A stretch of DNA of 64,000 nucleotides. It comes from Apium graveolens. Taxonomy: Eukaryota > Streptophyta > Magnoliopsida > Apiales > Apiaceae. Under the pieces are notes generated by a model that saw only the letters and a list, made by a program, of their open reading frames with translations, ran no database searches and had not been told where the DNA came from. Shown one piece after another: positions 33,359 through 46,050 of this stretch. Both the position numbers and the translations under genes were made by a program. Every line of letters starts with the position of its first letter. Position 1 is the stretch's first letter. The stretch lies in NCBI RefSeq assembly GCF_009905375.1, contig NC_133656.1, forward strand, positions 234,431,111-234,495,110. Direction: 5' to 3'.

Positions 33359-35130
33359 TTACCTCGTTAAGTTTGCCTCAACACAAGTCTCACACTTATG
33401 TTTTGAATCAATAGTGAGTTTTGGTATGTATTCTTTTGCACTTAAACGTCGTAACGTGTCATAATTTACATGTCCTAATCTAGCATGCCATAAATTAGGA
33501 GACTCAAGCAAGTAAGCAGAAGAATTCTTCATTTCATTATCGTCCTTAACAGACATCACATTGAGCTTACAAATCCCATCGGTTACATAACCCTTTCCTA
33601 CAAATATACCACTCTTAGACAAAATAACTTTATCTGACTCTATTACAATGCGAAAGCCATGCTTATTCAACAGAGAACCAGACACAAGGTTCTTGCGAAT
33701 ATCAGGCACATAAAGTACATTCTTCAAAGTCAGATTCTTCCCAGAGGTCATCTTCAGGATCACCGTGCCTTTACCCTCAATTGTAGAGGTTGCTGTATTC
33801 CCCATGTAGAGCTTCCAACCAGCATCGAAAGCTTTGAGGCTAGAGAAAATCGCCTTGTCTGAGCAAACATGCCTAGTAGCACCAATATCAATCCACCATT
33901 CACGTGGATCAGAACCGACCAGGTTCACTTCAGAGATCGTAGCACAGAGGTCTATATCACCCATCTCCTTGGAGATATTATCAACCATGTTTGCTTCTTT
34001 CTTCTTGTTGGGCTTCTTGGGCTTCTTGCAGTCAGAAGACCTATGACCAACCTTATCACAGTTGTAGCACTTCCCTTGAAATTTCAACTTCGAAATCCCT
34101 CCCTTGGGTGCCAGCTTTGCCCATTTACCAGAACTAGTCTTCTTGGGCTTGGAGCTTTGAGCATGCTCCACCATGTTTGCCTTCTCAGTGGCAACATTAA
34201 CTTTCTTCTCGGACCCTCTGTTGTCTTCTTCAATACGAAGTCTAACAATACGATCCTCCATAGACATCTCCTTTCGCTTGTGCTTAAGATAGTTCTTGAA
34301 ATCTTTCCATCCAGGTGGAAGCTTTTCAATAACAGCAGTGACTTGGAAAGACTCACTTATGACCATTCCCTCAGCATGAATGTCATGAATGATCACCTGC
34401 AGTTCCTGCACCTGACTGACCACAGTCTTAGAGTCTGCCATCTTATAATCAAGAAAGCGGCCAACAATCCACTTCTTTGCCCCAGCATCCTCGGTTTTAT
34501 ACTTATGGTCAAGTGACTCCCATGAGGCCTTAGCTGTTGGCTTTGTGCTGTACACGTTATACAACGAGTCAGACAAACAATTTAGCACATAGTTCTGACA
34601 TATGTAGTCAGAGTGCTTCAAAGCATCCACAACATACAAAGTCTGCGTGTTGCTCTCGCCAGTGAGCAATGGTACCTCTTCCTTCAGGAAGCGATCCAGA
34701 TGCAACGTGGTCAGATAGAAGTGCATCTTTTGCTGCCAATATTTGAAGTTCGTTCCGTTGAACTTCTCAGGTTTTTCAGCGTGTGCAGCAGGCACAGTTG
34801 GCATAACAGGTGCAACAGGCACCGCATGTGGGACATATGGTACGTGCGTCTGTACTACAGGTGTATGCACACCAGTAGGCACCGCAAGTATAATCGAAGG
34901 AGTGAATCCTGCCGATATCTGTCCAAGAGGAACACTAAACTGCCTAATGACATTGTATCCCACAGGCACATGTACCGAAGGCACATGTCCAACAGGTGTT
35001 TGACCCCACCAGATCCTACGATCTGTGCGTTAGGGTTAATCGCCTACTGGTGAACCCCATCAGATCCAGTGATCTGTGTGTTGGGATCAACCGTCATGTT
35101 TATCGGATTGTTCACAGTTTGGTTCTCCAT
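33359..35130 (-). pseudogene. Copia gag-protease with defects
   Basis: The likely original start is the ATG at 35130 (MENQTVNNP), and a stop after about 28 codons plus a shift separate it from the 541-codon frame 34984-33359. That frame has a low-complexity Pro/Val region, gag (FNGTNFKYWQQKM, UBN2 type), a CCHC knuckle CYNCDKVGHRSSDC, a protease and a pre-integrase domain (LWHARLGHVNYDTLRRL). The protease active site reads IDIGATRH, with Ile in place of the catalytic-loop Ser/Thr, which should inactivate it. RT and RNase H are absent. Confidence 0.87.
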
Positions 35131-35212
35131 CGATCTGTTACTCAACAAAACAAGTAGATACAAATGTATCAGTCAGAGATGTATAAAAGTAGATAGCTTT
35201 AAGATTGTGAAT

Positions 35213-36134
35213 ACAATCTGTGATTAATACATATAAATCAAACAAGTGTGTGCGTGAGTAAACAAAATCAAACAGAGAAAGAAAGGATATAAACAAAAGA
35301 GAGATCCTCGAGTCCAGTTGAAACTGTCTCCTTAAAGCTATTTCGCCTCTCACCTATGTGCGAGTCAATAGCCTCCCAGGATAAAACGAGGCAGCGGCGG
35401 CGTTACGGATAACGAGCACCTTCAGCGAGCTTGAACGGGCACGAAACTATCACCGACAGAGAGAGATGTAGGGTTTGTGTTTATGAGGACGTCTGTGTAT
35501 TGTGAGTGAGTTAACCCTAAACCCTATAACGAAAATATATAGGCTTAGAGAAACGTGTGTACTAATTCTCTTATTTAATTAAACGCGTTAATTAAATTTA
35601 ATTCGAGAGTCAATTATTATCCGTAATTGAATCGAATTATAACTGTCAAATCAATTCATATTCGTATTTATAAAAGTAAATAGCGAATAATGAATATTTA
35701 TTTAAGAGCCCAAGTCTAGTGGAAATTAAATTAGGAAAACTAGTCTGTGATTATTCGGGCCAATTTTCTGCTACATTCATGTCCACACGTTACACACGCG
35801 GGCAAGCCCGAAGGCTTCGCAAGCCTCAGATTACCCCTCGAAATCCCACAATTTGCACCCCCCTGCGCGCGCACGTAGGAGATGGAGCAACACCTTACTA
35901 ACACTTTTAAACACTACTAAAGTGTTGTGCTATATAAAGCAATGGAAATCCCTTTTCCATTTCAATGTGGGATACAAGTTTTCCTTTCTATATTTCCACC
36001 TTCAAGGGACCCACTTTGGATGATCACATCTCATTCATCCCTTAACCATTTTGAGTGTTTCAAAGTGCCTCGGAAAGCTCTCACGAAGGAGAATATACTC
36101 CAAGCGTCATCAACTCAAGAACGGCTCAAAATGA
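35213..36134 (-). mobile_element. 5' LTR of internally deleted copia element
   Basis: Partner of 32160-33074. A minus-strand TATA box (CTTTATATAG) lies at about 35930-35940. The true outer end may extend to about 36180, because AATGTGGATATTGAGCCCCACATTG on the minus strand looks like LTR sequence absent from the truncated partner. Confidence 0.8.
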
Positions 36135-36534
36135 CTTGACAATGTGGGGCTCAATATCCACATTTTCAAACACTTATATCTTATAGGTCTCGTTTATTTC
36201 GATGTAAGTAACTTAAAATTTCTTGGATTCGAAATAAGTTATAGTGTTTGGTTTGATATATTTTAAATTAAGTATGTTGACTATATTTGTTGAACCACTA
36301 CAGACATGTAAAAAATTTCTAATCATTTATTACCATATTGAAGTAATATATTCTATTTATAATAATTTAAATTTTAATAACATACTATTTTTAAAATGTA
36401 GCTAAGTAATATAATTAATACCATCGAAGTACAATGTCTTACAGGTTCAACAAATTTTACATATTGTCCTACAGGTCCAATTTAGCTAACCAATTATAGC
36501 CAATATCATTGGAGATGTTCTAAGGAAATTGGAT
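36135..36534. other. No gene seen
   Basis: AT-rich segment between the copia LTR and the decayed gypsy pol. It may include the outer LTR end (to about 36180). Nothing else is recognised. Confidence 0.4.
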
Positions 36535-38345
36535 TCCTGACTGGAAAAGGCAGATTAAACAGATACACCAAGGATGAAGAAAGAAATAATGGAAGAAAGG
36601 ATTATGAAGAGAGAATGAGGGAACTCAACATGATTTGTGGAGGACCAACTTCTGTCGGGCCCTCTAGATACTCAAAAAAGGCTTACACCCGAAAAGTCAT
36701 GCACATAGTAGAAGAAGCCCCGAAGTTGGCAAAAATTGAAGTATCACTAGCATTTGAGGATTTTGACTTATAAGGGGTAAAATTTCCCCACGATGATCCA
36801 TTGGTTATGACCCTTATAGTAGAGAACAATCAAGTAAAGAGAGTTCTTGTGGACAATGGAGCCTCGGTGGATATCTTATTTGAGATAAGTCGATAATTAG
36901 CTAACCCCAACTGATTTGCCAATTATGGATTTTCCTGAGTCGAATGTCAAGTGAAAGGAACTATTAGACTGCCATTCGTAATGGGTGAAGAACCTCAACA
37001 AACTACTCATTTGTTGAACTTTGTAGTTGTCAAAGTTGGGTCGACTTACAATGTTATCCCTGAAGGACATTCCTACATGATTTTAAGGTGGTTCCATCCT
37101 CCTACTATTCGAGAGTTAAGTTTTCTACGAGAAAAGGGTTAGGAGAGGAGAAGGGTGATTTGAAGATGTCAAGAAGCTGTTACGTGGCCTCTTTAAGAGT
37201 ATATGGAGTTGGGGGCAGGTTTTGCCCATTGAGGACATGGATGTTCGTGAAAATGATGAGAAATGAGAAAAGATAGTAGAGGACTTAGTCCCAATTTTCT
37301 TGGATCCGGAAGATCCTAATAAAGTAATTTTTGTTGAGGCATCATTAAAAAAACATGTCAAAAGACGATTGGTTAAGTTTTTGCAAGAAAATAACGACAT
37401 TTTCACATGGTCACCAGCTGATATACCTGGTATTAATTCAAAACTCATAACTCACAAGTTAAATGTGGATCATAATCGGAAGGCGGTGAAGCAAAAAATG
37501 AGGTGTTTTGCTCCTGAAAGACACGAAGCCATAAAGCTAGAAGTGGAAAAACTCTTAGAGGTTGGTTTCATTGAAGAAATAAAATTTCTATAATGGTTGA
37601 ACAACCCTATGATGGTAAGAAAGGCCAATGAAAAATGGAGGATGTGCATTAATTACACAGATCTAAATGACACATGTACAAAGGACTATTTTCCCCGCCA
37701 ATAATTGACACTTCGATAAACACCACCGCTAGACATGAAATATTGAGCTTCATGGATGGATTCAGTGGCTACAATCAGATCAAGATGTATAAGAATAACA
37801 TCCTGAGAGTATCCTTCATCATTGACTTTGCTATTTTCTGTTATCTTGTTATGACTTTCGGTCATAAGAATGCAGGAGCCACATACTATAGATTTATTAA
37901 TAAGATCTTTAAGGATATCATAGGAAAGACTCTGAAGGTCTACGTAGATGACATGCTAGTCAAGAATCTTGTAAAGTCATATCACATTACCCATATTTGA
38001 GGGAGGCATTTGAAGTTTGATACATCACAAGATGATGTGGAATCCTGTCAAGTGTATTTTTTGTGGGGGATCTGGAATTTTTTTAAGATTGATGATCTCC
38101 AAAAGAGGGATTGAGTCCAATCATGATAAGATAAATGCCATCTAGGATATGAAGTCACCTCGCTCCATAAGAAACGTTCAGAAACTCACTGGAAAGATCG
38201 CGATTTTGGGAAAGTTCATCTCCAAATCCGGAGATAAGTGTGTGCCATTCTTCAAGGCTGTGAAGAAAGTGAAATATTTCGCATGAACTAATTAGAGTCA
38301 AACAACGTTTGAGTAATTAAAGAAGTACATGATTCAAGTCCCATT
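36535..38345 (+). pseudogene. Decayed Tat-type gypsy protease and RT
   Basis: Plus-strand relic. The protease signature [13 protein letters not shown] lies at about 36846-36884 (Asn in the usual Ser/Thr place), and a second domain part is GTIRLPFVMG. RT parts are HKLNVD and FAPERHEAIKLEVEKLLEVGFI (37440-37580), WRMCINYTDLN (about 37635), GYNQIKM and VYVDDMLVK (about 37940), and a thumb-like GIESNHDKI and KLTGKIAILGKFISKSGD (38110-38240). The VDD and NGASVDILF forms fit Tat/Ogre-Retand-like gypsy. Many stops and shifts are present. It is cut at 38346 by the outer copia LTR. Confidence 0.85.
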
Positions 38346-38686
38346 TGAAAGTGTTTGTCCTAAATCCAATCATGTATGATGAGTTAGGAAGAACTTTCTT
38401 GTATTCCTATTTGATTTCATTGAAATTAATAAAAGACTTATTTTGTTTTATTATGGGCTTTATCTATTTAAAGTGTATTAAATAAGATGTTCCTTAGTTT
38501 AGAGTAAAACTTCTAGAATTATAATGCGATTATAATAGTGAGATCTAGAAGACGACAACTATAGACTTAAACAGTTCCTGATCATAGGATAACTAATCGG
38601 ATGTTAGTGGATCCGCAAAGATTGATACATACTATGCTTGCTCTCTTTAGGAGGATGTCTGTTCTCATAGGCATTTGTGTGGTGAC
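38346..38686 (+). mobile_element. Outer copia 5' LTR, piece 1
   Basis: Starts TGAAAGTGTTTGTCC and ends at GTGAC (38682-38686), the left target duplication of the solo gypsy LTR. Confidence 0.82.
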
Positions 38687-41600
38687 TATAACAACTTGTG
38701 TATTTTTGAATTATTTAAATATGTAACTGTGGGAGTATTAATCAAATAAAATATGTGTCTTGGTTTCGGTAGCAGTATGTTGACATATACTATTTGTCTG
38801 TGATTTATTGGTGTAAAAGATTTGAATGTGTAGTTAAAGATTGAGTTATATTGTTCTGTTTTATTTTTAAAGGTGATTTTATTACAGTTTTAAATCCGTA
38901 AATATTTGGATTGTCTCTAAAATTAGTTTTATGTTTTCATAATGTCAATAATTATTTTTGGGATTCTACAAAATTTATATATCAATATTTTATCAACTAT
39001 TTAACCTTGTATGATTTTCTGATTATATTTAATTGTAAAATATGTATTTAATTTCAGAATTCTTCAAAAATTATGAAACTCATATTTATTTAAGTTGGGA
39101 ATATTTCGAGAATTTTAAAATTATTTTGGAAATTTTGGGATTTATTTCACTCGCGCGTTGATTCGTTTATTTGTTAAAAACGGGTATAAAATTCATTTCA
39201 AAAATTATGTTAAAATTATGGAAATTACGTTTTTTTTACTTTGGGATATTTATAAAATTTTAAGACTATTTCTGTGATTTTCTGAATCTGTTTTAAGTAC
39301 GACTTGGTTCGCAAAAATCGAATTTCAGATTAAAGATCGGGCCTATAAACAGTAAAGGGACACGTGTTAAACGCACAAATATGTGTGGCACAGCTGGGGG
39401 TATGTGTCAGATGCTTGTGAATTTCACTCCTAAATTACTCTCAATTCAATCTCTCTTCTCTGGATATCTCTCGATCCTTCCTCCCCTGTGCTCTCATCTT
39501 CCCTTAATCTCTCCTTTTATTTCTTTGATTTTCTGTTCTTCCTATCTCCCTTTACTCAACCTTCCTTCGGGTGCTTGCTTCTATTTTCCGGTAAGCAATC
39601 GCCGGAGTTCCGGCCGGTCTGCTTCCTTCGTTTGTGCCTGTGATTGTTTAAATATATATATACATGCCGTATGTATATGTGCGCGTGTGTGTGTTAATTT
39701 TGTATGTGTGTTCAGCCGCGGTGTACGGTGCCCTGTGTTACTGCCGCCTGTGCGGTGTTGTTCCGACCATGACTGTACCTCTTTTTCTGTTTATGCGCGT
39801 GTCGCGTGTTATTGTCTCAAAGAGATTTTTATTATTATTTTATTACTTTCTGCAGGGAACTATTGAATGATATTCGTGAGATAAATAAATTCTGTGCAAA
39901 AAGAATTATCAATTAATTGGTGGAATTCGCTAAGGATGTCCGATAATCGGGAACCCGTGAATTTTACCGCTGTCGGCGATGAGCCCCGGCAAGCCGACGG
40001 TGGACGGTGATGAATTTATTCTGAGTCCTAATTTTTATAAAATAAATAAAATGAGTCGTGTAATTAGTTTCGTATGGGAATGGTTGTGGAATTGTGAAAA
40101 TCGGATTGTAGTTGGTTTGGATCTTGTTGTGATTGATTTGACGTCGATGATGTTTCGACAGGTAGTCCGATAAACAAAGGGGACGCTATCCGATTTCCGG
40201 AAAATCAAACTACGGAAATATGGGAGCGTATCCGAGGATTATCGGGACGTCGAGCGAGTATAAGTAAATATATATACATATATTTTATACAAAACCTGAT
40301 TATATGTTGCAGTGAAACGTTTTGCCAAAACCAATAACCCTAATTTCATACAATGACGAGTATACGCATTTTTTGAAAATGAACACCGAATTGATTTTAA
40401 GGACATGAATCCTAACTGATGCCTGTATTTCAATAATGTATGTGTTACGAGTCGGGTTTTGTTAACGCATGGGTAGATTGTTAGCGAGGATATATCAAGC
40501 ATAATCGAATGTCTAAGTTAGGATGTTTCGACCTTGTAGGTTCTAGTCGGAATGCCCGAGAATTTGGCATTGGACGAAGGATAGTTGGTGGTCAGTCGAA
40601 AAGCTCAGTAAGGTTCCAATCAAAGGACTTAAGCGTTGAGGTCGAATTCAGAGTGATCTAGTGGATAGACAATAAAGCCTGAGCGGCAGAGTCGACTCAG
40701 AGTTGATCAGTAATAGTTGTAAAGCCCTGTAAGGCAAGTACATCTAAAGCTTTTTTGAGATATAATGCAAATATTTCTAAATTCTCTCGTGGCATATTGT
40801 TAAGTATTCAAAATAGCTCTGTTTTATGTTGAAAGTACTTTGGAATCCTTCAGCCTTGAACCTGAGCCACATCATTTGGTCTTTGAGCCGTAAGCCTTAT
40901 TCTTAGTGAACCAATTCTTGTTAATTTACCAAATACTAAACCACACAAACACGATACTGCTCCACAAATATATATTAATCATATACCAAACACTGGAACA
41001 AAATTGTTTAAACAAACAGAAACTTTTATACTCAACCATACCTTGTGACATCAAAGTACTAAAACCTTGTAAAAACATTGTTCATCTAATACCCGATTAT
41101 CCTACAGGCTGGAGGCCATTTCCTTTATACACTTTGACATACCCTTTTTGTACCCATGAATTTTCACCATGCTCTTATACAAATGTTTTATTGTTATTGA
41201 TTATGATCCAGTTTTGTTGAATTTTATTATTTATCATATTGAACTGCTTTAGAATTGGATAGTTTCTTTATGTGGACCAGATTCGTGGTCAGACCATATC
41301 AATGGTCAAGTTAGGCCAATGTGTGCCTTGGATCCAGTAGTTAGAACAGTGTAGTGTGCTTTGCTCGAGGTTAGTGCGTGACTGATCAGAAGCCTAACCT
41401 TGGTTTTAAAAACTTAAAATGAATATCCAATTCTATTGATTGTTTAACAAGAAACTTGATTCCTTTGAATCATCTCATTTGATCATTGTTTAGCCTCAAT
41501 TATTGTTATTGTGACTTGCTGAGCTAGTTAGCTCACTCTTGCGAATCTTTTTTTATATTTTACAGTTAAAAAGGATATGGATGGTAGTGAAGTTCCTCAG

Positions 41601-41896
41601 TCCAAAGTGCGAGCTAAGGTTCCAGTTTGAGTTGGATCGAGCTAGCAGGAGCTTCATTTGGTAGAGAGATAGTAAGATTGTAAGAATAATTTTATTATCG
41701 GTTGTAAGATAAATTAGTTGGGATTTGGTACGTTGTAATAAAAGTTAAGGTTGTGGCTTGTTTTCATACTTTAACCTGTTGCGATTCGTGGTTGTGTAAA
41801 GCAGGGTCATTGCAAATAGTATCTTATATACAGGTTCATATATTGTGCAGGTGTTGTGGACCCCAAACTTCTGACCCGGGTTTGGAGGGCGCCACA
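38687..41896 (+). mobile_element. Solo gypsy (Tekay-like) LTR, 3,210 bp
   Basis: Flanked by GTGAC at 38682-38686 and 41897-41901. Ends GGGTTTGGAGGGCGCCACA, like the LTR ends next to the primer sites of both Tekay-like elements. It starts TATAACAACTT, consistent with a TGTAAC start changed by G to A. Its 3' third is close to the LTR at 48100-51726, while the 5' third differs, so it is a subfamily or mosaic. Short frames inside (39381-39866 and others) have no family features. Confidence 0.9.
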
Positions 41897-41901
41897 GTGA
41901 C

Positions 41902-42122
41902 ATTATAACTAGTATGTAGGTGCTTATTAGGGAATAAGTTCACTGAACATGACTCGATAAGTTGAACAACTAATGGAGATTACTCACGTGTCAATAGTGG
42001 TTCACTGAGTGATAGTTGTACAAGTGTCCTTAGACTTGAGATCGTTAAAGTTATCTTGTATATAATGAACTGTGCTTTGGTTTAGTCCTTTGTCTCAAGA
42101 ACATCCATTAGGTCTATTCTGG
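41902..42122 (+). mobile_element. Outer copia 5' LTR, piece 2
   Basis: Runs from the right GTGAC copy to TCTGG (42118-42122), the left target duplication of the gag-only copia element. It contains TCCTTTGTCTCAAGAACATCC, typical of copia LTR sequence. Confidence 0.8.
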
Positions 42123-43453
42123 TGAAAGGCATATGTCATAGCCTATTTGTTTATTCGAGGATTTAACTCAACTCAAATAAGAATGTAACAAGTAAATAGT
42201 GGATCTACCATCAAAGAGATCTCTCAATGTAACATCTGTCAAAGGATTCAGAAATGAGGTTCATCGACAGACTTGAGGAATTACTTCACTGGAAGAAGTT
42301 CAAGAAATTGATCAAGCCTCAGTGATATAAATCAAGATTGTGGATTTAATCAGGTGACAAAGATCTTGTCAGGGTATCAGATAATTACAGGGATTGAATC
42401 TGAAGAAAATCAAGTTATCAAAGTCAAGACATGAAGAAACGTCATGAAAGTTAGTCACTCATGAACCAGACAGTACATCGAGTGTCAACATTGAAGTGGT
42501 GGAATTGATTCATAATTGACAGTGATTTTCAGAAGAATGGTTGCTGTTCAAGAGTAGTATTAATTCTCTATTAATTAATTAAGTCATATAATTTTATTAA
42601 GAAAATAAATTAAATCTGCAAAGATTAATTTATTGATTAATTGAATTAATTGATTAATTAATTCTGAATTAATATTAAGAATTTTCTGAATTATAATTGA
42701 ATTAAAATCAGTTTTAATTCAGTAAGACAATTAAGATTGAACTGGCATGACAATCTGGATTGTCATACCGATTGTCATGCCAGGTCTTTTTCAATTGTCT
42801 CACTGAAAGTTCTAGCAGGGAGGAGATAGTCTTTCCAGTTCAGTTTGATAGTCTTGCTAGTTCAACCGATAGTCATACTGATTGTCATGCTAGTACAACA
42901 GATTGTCATACCGATTGTCTTGCTAGTTCAACAGATTGTCTCACCGATTGTCTTGCTAGTTCAAGTGGATTCTGTTGATTGATTTATTTAAAAGATAGAA
43001 GCAACAAAAGAAAAAAATACACAACAGAAGTCAACAACTTAAGAACAAAGAAACAGCAGCCGACTAAACATTTCATCTCTCACTGCTGCAAATTTCAAGA
43101 TCAACAATTTCTAGTAATTAAAGTTAAATCCAAACCACTAGAAATCATTCTCTTGTTCTTGTGTAACTATCTAGCGGATCAAAATCCCTAGAACTTAATC
43201 TCAAATTGCGTTTAACATTTGATTCTTTTTATTGCAAAAATAGAAAAAGTTCATGTCGAATTTATTCAAGATTTGTGATAATTAATTTGAGATTAATCCC
43301 TTGTAATTGATACCGTTGTTGTAACACCTTTCAAGTTTAATAATATTTTTATTTAACTTGAATTTTGTTTTAATTTTTATTCCACATTAAATTCTATTAA
43401 ACAGTATAGTTTGTATTCAACCCCCCCTTCTACAAACACATTGGGACCTAACA
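42123..43453 (+). mobile_element. 5' LTR of plus-strand gag-only copia (1,331 bp)
   Basis: TGAAAGGCATATG start and CCTAACA end. It contains the tandem array (42740-42970) and, close to its end, the GTTTGTA/TACAAAC hairpin with a C-rich loop (about 43409-43437). Confidence 0.95.
42740..42970 (+). repeat. 33-bp tandem array in copia LTR
   Basis: Units of the form CTTGCTAGTTCAAC.GAT.GTC..AC.GATTGT repeat at 33-bp intervals, with variants CATGCTAGTACAAC and others. The same array recurs at 58935-59160 and, in reverse, at 14627-14815 with different unit numbers. Confidence 0.88.
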
Positions 43454-43455
43454 AT

Positions 43456-43467
43456 TGGTATCAGAGC
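43456..43467 (+). promoter_or_regulatory. Primer-binding site, tRNA-Met type
   Basis: TGGTATCAGAGC, two bases after the LTR end. Confidence 0.97.
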
Positions 43468-43549
43468 CTTCTGATTAACGAACAAATCAAGATCCTAGAC
43501 TTTTGTGATTTTTCAACTCCTTAAATTTTTATTTATTCAAAAATTCATA

Positions 43550-45806
43550 ATGACTTCACAAAAAGTTGGAACCGTTAAAATTCCACTATTTGATAAAGAA
43601 AATTATATTATGTGGAAGAAGAAGATGCTCTTGTTTTTACAAGTTGCAAATCCCAAATATCTGAACTTGTTAAAGAAGGGTCCAAAAATTCCGATGGTTA
43701 TTGAACCAGAGGTGATAGAAGATGATGTTGTAATTACCAAGGCTAGAACCTATGCAAAAGAGCTTGAGGATTTTACTCCTGCTGAAAAGGAAGAAGCCTC
43801 CTTGGATGCCAGCCTTCAATTAATTTTAGTTGATTCCCTTGATTCCTTGATGAACAAACATATGATGAACTGTAAAAATTCCAAACACATATAGGAAACT
43901 ATTGAGGTGATTAATGAAGGTACAGAGGAAGTTAAGGAGAACAAGTTAGAGATCCTAACCTCTGAGTATGAACATTTTAAATCCAATCCAGGAGAAGGAA
44001 TTACTGAAGTGTTCGAGAGGTACAATGCTTTGATCAACAACCTGAACATGAATGGTAAATATTATTCAATCAGGGAGATCAACAAAAAGTTCCTTTTAAC
44101 ACTGCCAACTCATCTTGAACATAAAATCACTGCCATAAGAGAAGCTAGAGATCTGAGTGAGATTTCTTTGGATAGACTCTATGGTGTGTTAAAAACCTAT
44201 GAGTTGGAGCAGATTCAGCAGAAGGAAGTCTACGGGAAAGATAGAGTGGTCAGCACATCTACTGCTCTAGTAGCTGAAGGTCAACAACAACAACAACAAT
44301 CTCAACAGTCAGAGAGAATGGTACAGTATTCCAAGGCTGAGGAAAATGTATTAGTAGCAGAATATGATCCTCATACTACAAATTAATCCAGTGATGATTT
44401 TTACTCCTTGGAAGAGCTGGAGCAATTGGAAGATGAGTCAATGGCCCAGAGTGTCAAGAGATTCTCCAATGTCAGATTCAAGAGAAATCCCAAGTTCAAG
44501 TACAAGTCCAACTACAACAGATTCCAGACAGGTGGATCTTCATCCTCTAACACCAGTAGTGGTGGATACAAAACAGGGATGGTTGATCGGAGCACCATTA
44601 GATGCTAAAAACTGCAATGAGTTGGGACACTTTGCCACAGAATGTAGGAAGCCAAAGCAAGTAAAGAAGAACTCTTATGATTCAAATCAGAAGAGTAACT
44701 CTGAAAGGGCTTCTCTGGCAAAGGGAAGAAGCTGGGATGATACTGATAGTGAAGATGAAGAAAAAGGGAATTTTGCTCTTATGGCTATTGATGGAAATAC
44801 TTCATCGTCAAGAAAAGAGGTAAAATTTACTGATGCTGAATTAGTTTATCATCTAGGAGGTTCCTTAGATTGTGCTTGTCGTGATAATGAACTGTTAAGT
44901 CAGCAGATCAAAGACATTGAGAAAGAGGTCAATGAATTAAGACTTGTGCACATTAATCAAGACAAATTAAAAGAACAAGTATCTTTTCTAGAAAATAGAG
45001 TTAACTGTTATAGACAACTCGAAACTATTCTCAAAGACAAGATCACTGGTCTTGAGACTAAGGTTAAAGCTTACTTTAATTCTTGTTCAAAGGCTAAAGA
45101 GTTCTACAGTAAGCAAGCTGTTAATCAAACATCTGGAATATGTTTTGATTACAATGCTTCTATTGAAGAATTAGGTATAAACTCCCCTCCTCATGTCTGT
45201 GCTAAAGGTAGGGAAGTACCACATGTGCTTAAGGGTGTTGATAAACCCCTCTATAAAGGATCAATTGCTGAACCATTTGATGAGACCTCCTTTATTATTC
45301 AAGAAGAAATACGTGCTGAAGATCTTGCTAATGAGAAGGTTGTTTCCAAGTCAAGTGTGTCGAAAGTTCCAGTCAAAGTTGCGAAAGCAACTGAGACTAA
45401 CTCAGACACACATGAGTTGGATAACAAAAATGCTACCATGCATAAATTGCCTGTTGTTAATCCCTCTCATAAAGTATGTGGTGTTCCTGATTGTATATCT
45501 TGTGCTTTTAATTTGATGTATGCTTATTTTAATGGTAAGCATGTTTCTAGTGATAAGACTACTCCTCGTCAGCATGTGAATATTAGGAAGCATGATAGGT
45601 CTAAGACTGTTAGTCCTTCTAAGGCTAGAAAGGAGATATTTGTGCCTAAGCCTAAACAGAAATTTGTTAAGGCTGTTTACAAGGTCAAATGTCCAGTCAT
45701 TGAAAAAGTTGAGAACATTAAAGTTAAGAATGTTGTTTTGCCTGACAAAGGTCAATTCTACAAATATGTCGGGCCCAACCAAGTTTGGGTTCCGAAGAAG
45801 GTTTAA
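43550..45806 (+). pseudogene. Copia gag (UBN2-type) with two stops and one frameshift
   Basis: Starts MTSQKVG as in the minus-strand copy. A TAG at about 43892 replaces Trp (TGG in the other copy). A TAA at 44384-44386 replaces Gln (CAA in the other copy). A frameshift at about 44606 falls exactly in the zinc knuckle (CYNC in the relative). The frame then stays open to QVWVPKKV and TAA at 45806. The two nonsense changes are transitions (G to A, C to T). The C-terminal half has a long acidic and coiled-coil-like region (QIKDIEKEVNELR, LENRVNCYRQLETILKDKI). Confidence 0.87.
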
Positions 45807-45834
45807 TCCATTTGTATTGCAGGGCATTGAATAG

Positions 45835-46050
45835 GTGGAACCGGCAGTGTGGATTCTTGACAGTGGATAGTCAAGACATATGACCGGAGATAGAGCCCTG
45901 CTATCAAATATGGTTGAGAAAGTTGGCCCAGTGGTTACCTTTGGAGATAACAACAAAGGTTTAACTGAGGGATATGGCTGTTTGCAAGTTGGTAATGTTA
46001 TCATTGAACTCAAACTTCTTTCAACATTAGTGATTTCTTATTTCAGTTAA
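45835..46050 (+). pseudogene. Copia protease remnant
   Basis: VWILDSG, a TAG codon, then SRHMTG: the aspartic protease motif with a stop replacing one residue. It lies in a different frame from gag, behind a stop at 45832, the same arrangement as in the minus-strand copy. Coding ends at VISYF with no integrase after it. Confidence 0.82.

Larger units (their letters stand above)
32160..36134 (-). mobile_element. Internally deleted copia element with two LTRs
   Basis: LTRs at 32160-33074 and 35213-36134 flank gag, protease and a partial integrase on the minus strand. The deletion runs from within integrase through RT, RNase H, the polypurine tract and the 3' LTR start. No TGGTATCAGAGC primer site is visible at 35131-35212, so the primer type is unknown. 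The clade within Ty1/copia is not assigned. Confidence 0.8.

Noticed and set aside
33869..34516. 215-codon plus-strand frame
   Set aside because: Antisense to the copia gag-protease, which has clear domains on the minus strand.
39381..39866. 161-codon frame in the solo gypsy LTR
   Set aside because: Low-complexity Ser/Cys/Val-rich translation of LTR sequence, absent as a frame from related LTRs, no family motif.
42760..42978. Cys/Thr/Asp-rich open frame, repeated at 58944-59162 and in reverse at 14607-14852
   Set aside because: It is the translation of the LTR tandem array. A 33-bp period is a multiple of three and stays open automatically. There is no leader, and no constraint is visible.
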